This document shows positions 1-9,856 of a stretch of 64,000 nt of DNA, one piece after another. Within the stretch, counting starts at the first letter, position 1. Every line of letters starts with the position of its first letter. The translations under genes and the position numbers were made by a program. Source of the DNA: Chalciporus piperatus (Eukaryota; Basidiomycota; Agaricomycetes; Boletales; Boletaceae); the NCBI GenBank assembly GCA_038093975.1, contig JBBPTG010000001.1, forward strand, positions 496,001 to 560,000, given 5' to 3'. The notes under the pieces were generated by a model that was not told the origin of the DNA, did no database searches, and saw only the letters and a list, made by a program, of their open reading frames with translations.

Positions 1-558
1 GTCATCAAGCGCACATTGTCGTGCGTCTCCCCAATCAGAAGTAGCAGCTGACCTTGACTGACCGTGAGACATGGACCAGGGAAGGGATGATCCGGAACGT
101 ACCGAGGAACACCACACCTGTCGCTAAAATGCTGGCCAGGGTGGTCCCAAGCTTACTCGCCAATAGTCCACCAACCAGGGGCGTCCAAGTACTGTTTAGG
201 CTAAAGGCGGATATCAAAAGGCTGAACTCAGTGTTAGAAGTCCCGAGCTCTCGAGAGAGTCGGGACTTGAGTGGTCCGAGTGTGTATGATGCACTGTTCA
301 AACGTAAGCATAAAGTATTTCAGAATGAAAAACCATGTACTAATGGCTCCCGACGCTCAACGAACAGGCGCACAGAAGTGCTAGACTCCGGATGAAAAAT
401 GCTCTGGCTGGGGGTACCACTTGACTCTCCAACGATGCCTCAGTGTCGGATAGGTTGGAGTGAAGACTGCTGCTGCTTTCTAGAGGCCCTCCGAGACGGG
501 TTGTATATGGCACATCGTTGAGAACCTTGCCAGTGTCTGGAGGAGGTTCGTGTGCCAT
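1..558 (-). CDS. MFS transporter, 5' part only
   Basis: The gene starts at 558 and leaves the window at position 1, so only about 150 residues are visible. Exons are 341-558, 103-293 and 1-52, joined by two GT-AG introns of 47 and 50 nt. The cytosolic N-terminus is polar (about 60 residues). The first membrane segment follows, with the stretch GSHYASYTLGPLKSRLS, then TWTPLVGGLLASKLGTTLAS with the loop glycines typical of the major facilitator superfamily, then a third hydrophobic stretch. The pattern resembles MFSD1-like fungal transporters. The substrate cannot be told from this part. The ATG at 558 is followed by a continuous frame. Confidence 0.8.
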
Positions 559-830
559 TGAGTTGTGTGGATGGGACGATGTCGCTTATCAGATAAAGTT
601 TGACCTGATATAGTGATTACTAATATACCCGCTACCGAATCATCCCGAGTTGATCCCGAGGCAGCAAACACTGATCTCAAAGATATCTAGGAAATTGACA
701 ATGTTATGCTCCAGTAGTGACTACTAAAACCCCGTAGGCCAAGAAAATGTCCCCTCCGAACCTGGCATTATACATAGAAGCTAGAGTGCTGTTGTTATAG
801 TCCGACCAACAATTAATCCACACTTCTCCT

Positions 831-1484
831 TCATACTAGCCCGCGAGAATGACTTACGTAGCTTCGCTTGCTCGTCCGCAACCACATGCACGTCGCACCG
901 AGTGTAAGAACACATAAGCCGAATTCAACCCACCCCACCGCCTCCACAGCGAGGGTTTCTCTGCAACTAGAGATGCTGCTTAGATCCTGGGGCTCATAGC
1001 ACGGCGAGCTCGGGTCCACGAACCCAGAGGAAGCTGATACCCAGTTGCAGTCGCCGCCTGTCCTGGTGCCATGCATCAGGCCCGCAGCGGCTCCCTGTCG
1101 AAGATCACACTTGAGTGCATGTTGTTACGGAACCGAGATGACCACTTACCCATAGCGTTGTGGTGACAACTAGCCATACAATAGAGCTCGCTATGCTCGC
1201 GAGAAAGTGCACGGCACCATCCACGATCCAAAGCAAGTAAGCTGTCCCAAACATGGTTGTCCAGATGGCATTGAACTCGAAAAGGATCAGTCTACTCTAC
1301 ACAGTTAGCAATCCTCGCAAGTGGGGACTCGCAGCACATACAGAGAATGATAACGGGCACTAGGCCAGTTGTGGTTCTCGTTTCCAGAGCTGATCAGGTA
1401 GGCCGCGAGCCCCAGCTCGGCCATCGCACAAATCGTTATGAGAACGAAAAGGAACGGGTGATAATGAGTTTTGATGTAAGGCAT
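831..1484 (-). CDS. MARVEL-type four-helix membrane protein
   Basis: A 182-residue protein from exons 1342-1484, 1150-1291 and 831-1094 (introns 50 and 55 nt). It starts MPYIKTHYHPF and has four hydrophobic segments: near residues 9-31, 48-68, 75-95 and 148-168. The loop before the last helix carries several cysteines (GGDC, SPCYE, SSCRE) and the stretch AVEAVGWVEFGLC. Such four-helix proteins with this cysteine loop are common and multicopy in Agaricomycetes and match the MARVEL-like fold; they are thought to sit in the plasma membrane or vesicles. The function of this member is unknown. It lies between MFS and MYG1 genes on the same strand. Confidence 0.7.
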
Positions 1485-1855
1485 CGTCGGAAGTCTCGCA
1501 GAAGAGTTGGAATAAGTGTAGGTTAAAGACTGCGAGAAGATAGGGCGACAGAGGTATTGAAGGCCCCCTAGAGCGTGTCGTGGTCGTGACGTCCATGCGA
1601 AAAACACGAGGTGGTTAACGGGAAGCCATACTTCGTTCGGGAAAGCATGTGCGCCTCGAACAAGTCATACGGTGAATCCAGACAGGTGGCGACACGTGTA
1701 TTCGACGTGTCGGGCACAGCAGTTGTTTTGACAGGTTCAATTGCACTGATAACCATGATCGAAGGCGATGAACTTGTCACATTCATCAGGCTGTACCCTA
1801 GCAGGGACTAAGCGAGGATTCCCAGAAGTGTTATTCATCCACTCGGCTGCTAGAA

Positions 1856-3341
1856 TTACATTGTCAATGCAAGTCTGGCTAGTTGCATGGCGCCCTCTCG
1901 TGTGTTGTTTCCTGGCACATCGAGATTAACTGGGAGGTGCGTGACTAGACACGTAACACTTACCGCCAATAAAACCTGAGGAATGCACAAAAATACAACC
2001 ATCAACCCCGGCGACCTCAGATAAATTGTCATCTCGAAGGCCTCTCCATTTCTCCGGGAGTGCCTTGCGGCTTTCAAAGCTATTGGGGGAGACAGGAATG
2101 GCTTGAATCCGCCAGTTCCCACTAGTCTCATCTGGGTAAACGACATATAGTGGCAGATCATCCCCGGTGATTTTCTGTTCTTGCTCCAGCCCGAAAAGAT
2201 GCTCCTGCAGCGTTCACTCAACGAGAATAGACTACCGACATGCGACACGAAACCCACCTTCCACGGTGCAAAGTGCTCAAAGAGGAGGATTCTACCACTT
2301 GGATCTGCGTTGAGCCGTGCAGAGAGACCTGAAAGGACTATGTCTCGTGCAGGTAACCATGCATCTGCATAATACCTCAGTCTACCGAGAAACTCTTCAC
2401 CAGTGAGTTGCGAGGCCGTGTTGAAGCATGACTGCGGACAGGTGAAGAAAACGAAATCTGGTTATGCACATGCACCTACATCAACTATCTCGGACGTCAT
2501 TGGTTGATTCCATGGTGGGTTGAGCCAACCAACTCTGCTTGACAAATCAGTGCGATTGCTGTACTTCGGTTGTTCTTGGGAAGAGTACTGGGAAATGCCG
2601 TTGTCGATGGCATCTATGGCCTCAATGAACTCCTGCACGGAATATGAGTCATCAAACACGAGGCAGTGTGACAGAACTCACCTTGTATATCTTCAGCCAA
2701 AGTAAGTGGACTTTGGGATGGTCGGCGTTGACGCCAGTTTGGTCGGCGATTATCTCTTTTCCGAAATGCCTGCGTTGTGATTTAGTCGCACAGTCGCCAG
2801 GTGAAAATCTACGACACACTTATAAATGAGGCCTGCAGACGACAGCTTGGTCGTGAATCCATGACCAAAGATCTCCTCGAAGCCCCTTTGGTGGTGATCA
2901 AACCGTTGCCTACTTTCATCATAGATTGCGCCAACATCCACCACGATATCGCATGTGTTCAACACGACAGGGTCCCTGCTCCGTTTCAAATCTAAAGCAC
3001 TGTTAAAGAACGAGGAACTGGGAAGGTTCGCGTGCGTACCTGCACTTCGGTACGTTCCCGTGAGGCGCAAGAGAAAAACGGCCAGGGCTTCGTCACAGTG
3101 GAAGGTACCATTATGTGTTCCTATGGTCTGATTGAAGTTATCGGGTAATGATGAGAGTGGTCCTATGCACACGCATCCCACTACTTACCTTGGACTCTAT
3201 TCTCTGCCTTTTTACAGCTGGTTTTTCAGACATAGTCGCTGCAGAGCAGGTCAGCTGGCGAAGCTGCAAAGATCGATGAGAGTGGATAGTTGGTGGTAGG
3301 ATCTGTGACGGAATCAATCTCAGAGTCCCAATGAAACGCAT
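1856..3341 (-). CDS. MYG1: MYG1 family exonuclease (UPF0160)
   Basis: A 374-residue protein from eight exons (3189-3341, 3040-3127, 2820-2991, 2682-2769, 2480-2632, 2258-2431, 1964-2204, 1856-1911). The DHH-like nuclease motifs are all visible: IGTHNGTFHCDEALAV, SRDPVVL, DIVVDVGAIYD and the metal-site FDHHQRGFEE, followed by FGHGFTTKLSSAGLIYKHFG. The C-terminus has the family ending SSGFIGGNNTREGA. MYG1 is reported as a 3'-5' RNA exonuclease of nucleus and mitochondria. The first 36 residues (MRFIGTLRLIPSQ...) are basic and hydroxylated, fitting a mitochondrial presequence. A second in-frame ATG (MSEKPAVKRQRIE, near 3233) would give a shorter, basic nuclear-type N-terminus, so dual targeting is possible (inference). 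Confidence 0.93.
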
Positions 3342-3659
3342 CGATATCGTTCGCGCGAAATAGGAATTTCGTTCACGGAAAGGTCCGCCTACGAAATGCT
3401 GTGATTTGCATCATATACACCCAACTATTATTCCATTGAATGTAGTCATAACCAAAGTCCATTACGCTCGAGGGTAAAATGTCTGAGAGAATGAATGTAG
3501 GTAAGGGAGTTGATATACATATGAATGTCCGCAAACCCTAGAGTAATAATCAAGGCAGTCCGTCAAGAGTCGATTAGTCTAAGGGTAGAGACCCACGAAG
3601 TCCTGGGGTGGCGTAACGCATGCAAAAATTGAGGATTGATCCATGATACCAAACTAGGG
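3342..3659. other. Intergenic stretch, no gene seen
   Basis: It holds the upstream region of MYG1 and the 3' side of the small secreted-protein gene. I see no coding frame or recognisable RNA. Confidence 0.6.
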
Positions 3660-4185
3660 TCAAACGAGAACCAGGGCACCTCCGACGGCAAAGCCGACAA
3701 ACCCTAACATGCCAGCGCTCCGAAGGGCATCCGCTGCTGCGATATAGCCATCTGGCGGCCCGTAAATGCCACCCTGTGCCGATGCTCCTGGGCTTGGGGC
3801 ACCTCCACCGGGACCACCACCGTCTGCACCTGGGACACTAGAAGGAGCGGTTGGGAGGGGAGCGGACGGAGTAGATGTAGTGGTTGAATTGCCAGCGGAA
3901 CTGCCAGAGACGCTTGCTGAGCCCGAGACACTTCCCGAAGCAGAGGTAGAGGCAGAGCCTGATTGACTGGCTGAATTGGGAGGGGCGGTAGTAGTTGGCT
4001 GTGTAGAGTTTCTGGAGTACGGTTAGCAGGTGTGGTCTGCAGGATGGTGGGATGATACTTGCGAAGTCTGTGGGAGGTGGGAATGTAAGTAAAGAAAGAT
4101 AGATTGACGGTGGAAAGGAAATGAATACCTGTGCAAAGGAGAGGGCAGGTAATACCAAGCAGGCTAACAGTAGTGACGCTCGCAT
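3660..4185 (-). CDS. Small secreted Ser/Thr-rich protein, probably GPI-anchored
   Basis: A 134-residue protein from exons 4129-4185, 4059-4067 (a 9-nt microexon) and 3660-3998. Residues 1-19 are a clear signal peptide (MRASLLLACLVLPALSFAQ). The body is made of Pro, Thr, Ser, Ala and Gly and suggests heavy O-glycosylation. The end is hydrophobic with no charged residue after it (AGMLGFVGFAVGGALVLV), preceded by small residues, as in GPI attachment signals. No catalytic domain is visible; a cell wall or surface role is inferred. Introns are 61 and 60 nt. The start is 169 bp from the divergent gene at 4355. Confidence 0.7.
4059..4067 (-). other. 9-nt coding microexon
   Basis: ACTTCGCAA on the minus strand codes Thr-Ser-Gln between two phase-0 introns of typical size (4068-4128 and 3999-4058). 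It has an AG acceptor before it and GTATCA after it, and the second intron carries a CTAAC-type branch site. Skipping it would need one intron of 130 nt, far longer than its neighbours, and would still keep frame. Confidence 0.5.
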
Positions 4186-4354
4186 GGCTGATGTTGTCCC
4201 AGAGGTATCGTTGACGCTGTCGTCGTCGTGGGTGGAAGGGGGAAAAGAGCGTGAGTTGGTCACGGGGGTCAAATCATCGGGGGGGTCAACTACGTAGCAG
4301 AGATTGGACGGAGATGGACAGTCTCGTCCCGGAGCTAAGTCGTCGCTGACCACG
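4186..4354. promoter_or_regulatory. Shared divergent promoter region
   Basis: This 169-bp gap separates the start codons of the minus-strand secreted-protein gene (4185) and the plus-strand hypothetical gene (4355). It must hold both promoters. No clear TATA box was found. Confidence 0.5.
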
Positions 4355-5586
4355 ATGTACGCTCTTCCTGCGCACACCGTCAAGCTCGTCCTCCAATATA
4401 TATCCCCCCTCACCGACCATATTCCACCTCATCTCATATCCACCCCTCTCCGCCAACGCCACCACTACCTCCAAATATCCACATCTAACCCCATCGACTA
4501 TCTTTGCTGGCCATCCCCAGACAACACCAGAGTCACCATTTTCCTCGACCAACTCTCCTCTCTCTCCGATCAAGACACTTACTCTACACGATACACGTCA
4601 GATTCCGAGACTACATTCGCACACGTACAATTATCCTCCGACACGGAAGGCTTGCGCATCCTCTTCCTCTGGGACGATGTAGATGGTTGGAAGTACCATG
4701 ATACCCAGCTCATGCCATTCCCTGCTTCCTCGTTTTCAACTTTTCAAGAGGCACTTGCCAGCAACGCCGCCTCTGGGGCGGTGTCTATGCAACTTCCGCG
4801 CCTAGATCTCGTTGCTGAAGCCGATCATGACAATGATTGCGGCGACGACGACTATTGGGATGCCTACACGGCAGCAGGAGACGACATGCCGTCCTCTTTA
4901 GAACCGACAAGCACGTCAAAGCCTGACGGTGGTGAGGGGGAGGATGCTTATTGGGCACAGTATGCTTCTGTCCAAGGTCACTATTTCCACACTCGGACCG
5001 CTCCAAGATGAACCAGGCTGATGGCTTTTCTGCCTGTCCAGGTTCTGCTGATTCTACGGTACCTTCCCCACTACCAAACAGCCGCACGCTGCGGCCCGTC
5101 AAACCCACCGATGAAGAATCAGGCTTCACATTCCCATCACAGAATAATCCGATTCTTGACATTCCGGTTCATTCTATCTACTCTAACACCCCAGCTTCCC
5201 GACTAGGCCCCCCTTCTCCGAGCACGCTTTCACACCTTCTCACTGTAATATCACCCAGAAGGGACGTATATTCCCCCATTCTTGATGAGCCAAGGTCGGC
5301 ATTCGGCACTGACTACCCCTCATCCGACCTAACCACTGTTGACTCCGAATTGGTCACACCACCATCACCTGATGGACACCCTGAAGCAGTAGCTGCGTCT
5401 CAAGTAACAGTCAAGGTTAATGGACGATCGCTCTTACCCCCCCACCATGAAGCAGAGGATAGAGCGCTGACAGATAGTATCAGAGGCCTCTACTTCTTGT
5501 GGAAGTCCGGAAAGAAGGGAGAGTTCAGTGACAAGGGCAGTGATACCTTCTTGCGAATTGTTCAGGCAGCTATCACGCATGAATAA
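4355..5586 (+). CDS. Conserved hypothetical fungal protein
   Basis: Exons 4355-4976 and 5042-5586 give a protein of 388 residues. The intron (GTCACT...AG, 65 nt) is set by phase and by the smooth join SVQ|GSADSTVPSP. The N-terminal third reads as a folded region (MYALPAHTVKLVLQYISPLTDHIPP). The middle has two acidic tryptophan motifs, DDDYWDAY and EDAYWAQYASVQG. The C-terminal third is Pro/Ser-rich and ends in a likely helix, ALTDSIRGLYFLWKSG, near the stop. I do not recognise a named domain; similar proteins with paired YWxxY motifs occur in other basidiomycetes as hypotheticals (from memory). No signal peptide or membrane segment is seen. Confidence 0.75.
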
Positions 5587-5680
5587 TTAGCCCGTATAGA
5601 TGGCGAACAGTATGGCCATGAATACAATAACCCAACAAGATATCCACAAAAAAACCTGCATGTAATCAACGTGTAAAAAT

Positions 5681-6614
5681 CTATAGCGTGAGCGAAGCCT
5701 GAAGCAGTGAGCCGAGCTCCAGTAAAGCAAGGTTAACTTGCAGAATGATTTGTGGGCCCTGGGGTGTGCTCGTAGGAATAATAGGCGTGGAAGATGTGGA
5801 AGATGGACTGGAAGTGGTCGTCGACAAAGCCACACTCAAGGTTGAGCTTGTCGAGGTTGTGGTGGGTGGCGGCGTCCAAGTGGAAGTAGAGCTCGTGGTC
5901 GTTGGTGGAGGTGGCGGCATCGACGTTGGGGTGGGCAGGTCGTTGTTATAGTACCATGCACCGTATAGCTCGCCCTGGCTGAGGGGTGCAAAATACTGGA
6001 AGAGACCTTGGCTAAAGTCTAGGCCACCCGGCGAGCAACCAGGACACTGGAGACGTGACGCGGACGACATGAGTTTAGCGAGGTCAATCTGTAATGTGAG
6101 CGACTTGCCTCGTCTGTTATCTGGGCCTGCGCTGTCTGCCCGTTGATGATGATGGTAATCATCTCAAAGCAATGAGAACCGCCACCATATTCCTGCAAAA
6201 ATCAGCCCAAGCACGATCAAGTAGCCAGCGGCAGCTTACAGCCGAATTCAAAGCGACAATCTGTGAAAGCAATCGGTAAGTGATAAGAAGACAGGCAACA
6301 TACTATGTAACGCGTACAAAATCATTCGGACCGTTTGTAGCGCCACAGGCACCTCTGTGGATGGACAAGTTCAGACAACCTTGTCAGCGCGCAGGGGTGA
6401 GTTCAACTCACTGTCCATCGACGAAGTAAGTAAAGGCTGCGTTTGGATCCCTTTTATGCGCTGCATAGGTTAAGTTGCGCAAAGGAGCAGTGGTCCTTCG
6501 ATGCCGAGCACGAGACTCGTGTCCTCGTGAATGCGTTGGGGGCTGAGCTAAAGCTGGAGTGCAGGACAGCAGGAAGAGACTTAGAATGAAAGACAGTAGA
6601 CAAAATGAGCGCAT
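5681..6614 (-). CDS. RlpA-like double-psi beta-barrel secreted protein
   Basis: A 236-residue protein from exons 6412-6614, 6318-6354, 6240-6260, 6109-6192 and 5681-6046. Residues 1-23 are a signal peptide (MRSFCLLSFILSLFLLSCTPALAQ). The barrel runs from FTYFVDGQGACGATNGPNDF through INGQTAQAQITDECPGCSPGGLDFSQGLFQYF. The conserved Cys pair and the ITDxCxGC...LDFS motif mark the expansin/barwin-like RlpA fold. A Thr/Pro-rich linker and a short hydrophobic end follow. Proteins of this kind act at plant or fungal cell walls; catalytic activity is not shown. The intron 6047-6108 begins with GC rather than GT; splicing it restores the exact family motif ITDE|CPGC. Exon 6240-6260 is only 21 nt. Confidence 0.85.
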
Positions 6615-7036
6615 TTTACAATCAAAGAGCGTAGCTGTAGGTTAGATTTAATGAAACGTTGGGAGTGAAAAGGAAGAAAGCGTGCCCAGGGTCTCTATGT
6701 ATAAGGATTTTTTGCAGGGACGTACATTAATGGCTTGGCAATTGCATCTCACACTGACTGACGTCCCTGATTTAGTGTCCCGATCCCCCGATCGCGAGTT
6801 GGTTAGCCAGAGTACAAGCTACGCAGCCTGTGCCTTTCGCGGTTGCGAATATGCGGTGCACACTTGACAACACATCATCGACATTGGACGCTAACACATT
6901 TCCATCCGAATCATAGTCAATTAACATGGGGTCAAGAATACTGGCTAGCGCAAATAGGGTATCTAGTCCTTGCTTATCCAAGGAAAAAAGTGACTGGTTC
7001 CGAGAAACAGGCACCAAAATGAAACCCTGAGAGCGG
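6615..7036. other. Intergenic stretch, no supported gene
   Basis: It covers the 5' side of the RlpA-like gene and the 3' side of SEC9. A minus-strand open frame (6772-7017) reads fairly protein-like but has no ATG near its beginning and no splice partner, so I do not call it. Confidence 0.5.
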
Positions 7037-8220
7037 CTACTTGATTCTTTTGAGCTGGAGAAGACTCAGTTTCGTGACAAGGAGAACCTCAGATTGAAAC
7101 TTACCCTTTGAGTCTGTTTGAAGACGCCGTTGTCAAGGGACACAGTTTTGTCTCCAATGTCATCAAGACGCGTGTTCTGAGCATCGAGCTCTTGTCCCAT
7201 CGCTGTCCCAAGCGCTTTCAAACTCTTTGTGACTCTGGAGATTTCGTCGAGGTTGTCATCCAACTCATCCTCGAGCTCGTCGTCCGACGCTCCTGCTTCA
7301 AACTGGAAGCGCTTCCGTTGTTCCTTCTTGGCTGCGAGTTGTTCTGCAGTACGAAACCTGCCAGATCCGCCCGAGCCAGTCTGAAGTCCCTCCTCGTCAT
7401 CCTGCTCCCCGTAGGCTGCCTGACCGAGACGATTATGAGTCTCTCTGATGTCCAACATTGCCTTTTCGCGTTCGCGCCGCTCATCCTCGTAACGCAACTG
7501 TATCTTGGCCTCTTGAGCAGCGCGTTTGGCCTCCTTATTGAAAGTTATGGCCGGACGGAAAATTGATCTATTGAGCTTCTTGAGCTCATCAATTTGGTCT
7601 TCCGCCCGCAAGGTATGAGATTTGGACACATCGAGGTGACGTTCCGTGTTTGCCAATTTCTCTACAGGCGGACGTGATTATCAGCCAAACAGCATCGCAA
7701 ACTGATCAGCCGCACCAGATTGATCGGCGAGACGGCCCATTGTCCCTCTGGCTGTTTCCTCGGCTTCCCGAGCCATTCGGAGGGCATTTCTAGTAGAATT
7801 AACGCTATCTTGCTTGAGGAATCTTGATTGTTGTTTAATACCCTCCACGTCTTCGTCGTTCTCCTCACCAGGAGGAGGTTCTCTTCCAATCCCGGGCCCA
7901 TCAAAGAAACGGCCGGATCCTGCTTTCTCTGGTTTGTATCCAGAGAACAAGTCCCCGCGGGCACGGTCCAGCTGGAGTTGGGCGTCGCTGGACCTGTTGC
8001 TGGGAGAATCGTATTCGTCATATTGATCATGGGACTTTGACTTTGCCATGGTATTGTATGTATCTGGTCCATCTCTTGAGGGAACATATGTACTAGTGCT
8101 GGAGCGGTAGCTTGGAAGCGGTGAGGCAGCCTGAGTACGTGCTGAGTTGCGAGAGGGTGGCGCAAGTTCGGATTGAACTGGGGGGATCAGAGATTTGTCC
8201 TTGCGCTTGAGAAACGACAT
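7037..8220 (-). CDS. SEC9: SEC9 / SNAP-25-type t-SNARE
   Basis: A 359-residue protein from exons 7716-8220, 7105-7661 and 7037-7054. The N-terminal 110 residues are disordered and Ser/Pro-rich, as in fungal Sec9. The Qb SNARE helix runs from about residue 135 (IKQQSRFLKQDSVNSTRNAL, GRLADQSEKLANTERHLDVS). The Qc helix is at the C-terminus (LDDNLDEISRVTKSLKALG, QNTRLDDIGDKT), ending QTQRLKRIK. There is no transmembrane segment and no palmitoylation cysteine cluster, as expected for Sec9 rather than animal SNAP-25. It pairs with Sso and Snc SNAREs in exocytic vesicle fusion at the plasma membrane. The last exon adds only five residues and the stop. Confidence 0.92.
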
Positions 8221-8503
8221 GCTGGAAGACGTGAAACGCAGAGAGTGAGAGGAAGAGATGCGGAAAGGCTGTGGTTGCGGACTGGTCGCCCCAAGGTTGC
8301 CTATACCCTGGCATCACGTGATACGGCACTGCTATTGGTACCGATGCAAGAAACGGGACGGAAAGGAGGTATATTGGACTATGTAGCACGATTACAGGTC
8401 TCAAGGTCTACTCGCTGCCATCTACTAGATGCTGGAGCAAGTCCTTCTCCAAGATCGACGGCCAGTCCTTTTAGCTGCTATTGGTGGGCTCAGAGCAAAC
8501 AGC

Positions 8504-9695
8504 TCAACTATCGTCGTCAACTTCCTCGTCCGAATCGCTGTCGTCTTCATCCATTGAGGCGACAGGTTTTCCTTTTCCCACTGCCTTTATTTTCTTGACC
8601 GAAACCTGCTCGTGAAATCGGACTTTAGATGTCTTTGACCTGTCATGGTTTCCGTTCTTCGATAACCGCGGTGGGTCGAAAAAGTCTCTATATAAGAGTT
8701 CTGCAGGAGCTTTAGCTACACGGATGTGGTTGAAATTTGAAGGCATTCCGTACCTGTGCCGCCACCGTCCAAGCCATCTTCATTACCTTCTAAATCGTCC
8801 ACTGGGCCAAAGAAATCCATCTCGGATTCCTCCCCAGTGTCTTCATCGGAGGCAAATTCTTGTTCTCTCCTGGAAATCTGCTTGGCCTCTGCTGCATTCG
8901 TTTCAGCGTTGAAAGCTGCGAGATCGAAGAAACCATCATCCAGCCCAGACTGCCTTTGTGGATGGGACTTCGTCTTGCGCTTCCCGCTAACGATGTCTAG
9001 CATGGAGGTTGGCGGCTCCGCGTTTTCGTATGCTTCTTGTCGAAGGTCAACAACGCCTTCTTCCCCTTCCTCGGCACCCGAGCTATCGTTCTCTTCCCCA
9101 TCGTCTGATTCTTCTTCCGAATTGCCCTCATCATCTACATCCATCTCTTCAGCCTCGTCGTCAACCTCTTCCTCAGTTTCGTCGTTATCGCTACCCTCCC
9201 CTTCCGGATTAGCATCTTTGTCTTCACCCTGCAACGCCTGCAAGTTCTCACATACGCGGGCTGTCCTTAGATCCAGCTGTTGCCATATTTGTTCACTGTT
9301 CATGCCGTCGATGAAAAGGGATGGGAGTGGCGTCGCCTGAACGACGAGCTTCCTGGGGGGCTTGTCTTCTGGACTTGGACTGCGTTTTTGTCTCGAGGAG
9401 CTACGTGCTTGGGACCTCGTTTGCGGTGGCGCTGTCTCCGTAAGCGTAGACAGTAAAGCCTCCAAATAAGGCTTCGAAGACATCTCTGTCTTCACCGCTG
9501 TCCAAAAGGATCGTCAGATTTCAACGAATGTCCGATAGAGTTGTGCTCACCCCAATCGAAGATGTGTTTCGTTGCACATAGCGCGATAGTATGCAGTTCG
9601 TCGCTAGGTCCTGCGATGGACTCAATGTGAGCATCAATGAATGCGGAAAGACTGTCCAATTCAGGTGGTAGAGGGAAGTCTTGCTCGCTCGTCAT
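8504..9695 (-). CDS. MPP10: MPP10, U3 snoRNP component, C-terminus missing
   Basis: Exons 9551-9695, 8754-9497 and 8504-8700 give 361 residues. Family marks are the acidic stretches, DGFFDLAAFNAETNAAEA, SEMDFFGPVDD, ELLYRDFFDPPRL and VRFHEQVSVKKIK. Mpp10 works in the nucleolus with Imp3 and Imp4 in the small-subunit processome. Known homologues have about 590-680 residues; this frame ends at an acidic run (DSDSDEEVDDDS) followed by TGA, and the conserved C-terminal half is not found downstream before SEC9 begins at 8220. The gene may be truncated, rearranged or misassembled. A shorter 38-nt alternative for the second intron would add five residues (AKAPA) and keep the frame; I preferred the 53-nt form. 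Confidence 0.85.
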
Positions 9696-9856
9696 CTTGA
9701 CACGGAATCTCAAACTTGCAGTCGTCAAGACTTAGAGAAGTCGGAGGTCACTGAGTTACGATATTTGGCCCTATTTGGAAGTTATGTATATGAGTGCCTT
9801 AGACTAGGGTATGTACCCGCCTTGCAATTGCGCTGGGCCCACTACTTCGTTCCACC
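9696..9856. promoter_or_regulatory. Shared promoter of MPP10 and DRS1
   Basis: 161 bp separate the two start codons, which face away from each other. Both products act in nucleolar ribosome assembly, so a bidirectional promoter that co-regulates them is a natural reading (inference). Confidence 0.55.

Noticed and set aside
5587..5680. Hydrophobic minus-strand segment after the RlpA-like stop (QVFLWISCWVIVFMAILFAIY)
   Set aside because: It could be a membrane anchor in an alternative frame, but no splice in phase joins it, and the called end resembles other RlpA-like proteins.
6772..7017. Minus-strand open frame of 81 codons between RlpA-like gene and SEC9
   Set aside because: It begins at TTG, has no ATG in its first third, no splice partner and no recognised family. 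It is best read as SEC9 3' sequence.
7108..7566. Plus-strand open frame of 152 codons
   Set aside because: It is antisense to the SEC9 second exon and has no family likeness.
8716..8753. 38-nt version of the second MPP10 intron
   Set aside because: The acceptor 15 bases further on gives a 53-nt intron with a CTAAA branch site and the same frame, which is more typical.
8756..9340. Plus-strand Ser-rich open frame of 194 codons
   Set aside because: It is the exact antisense of the acidic MPP10 exon; runs of GAA/GAT codons read as Ser on the other strand.
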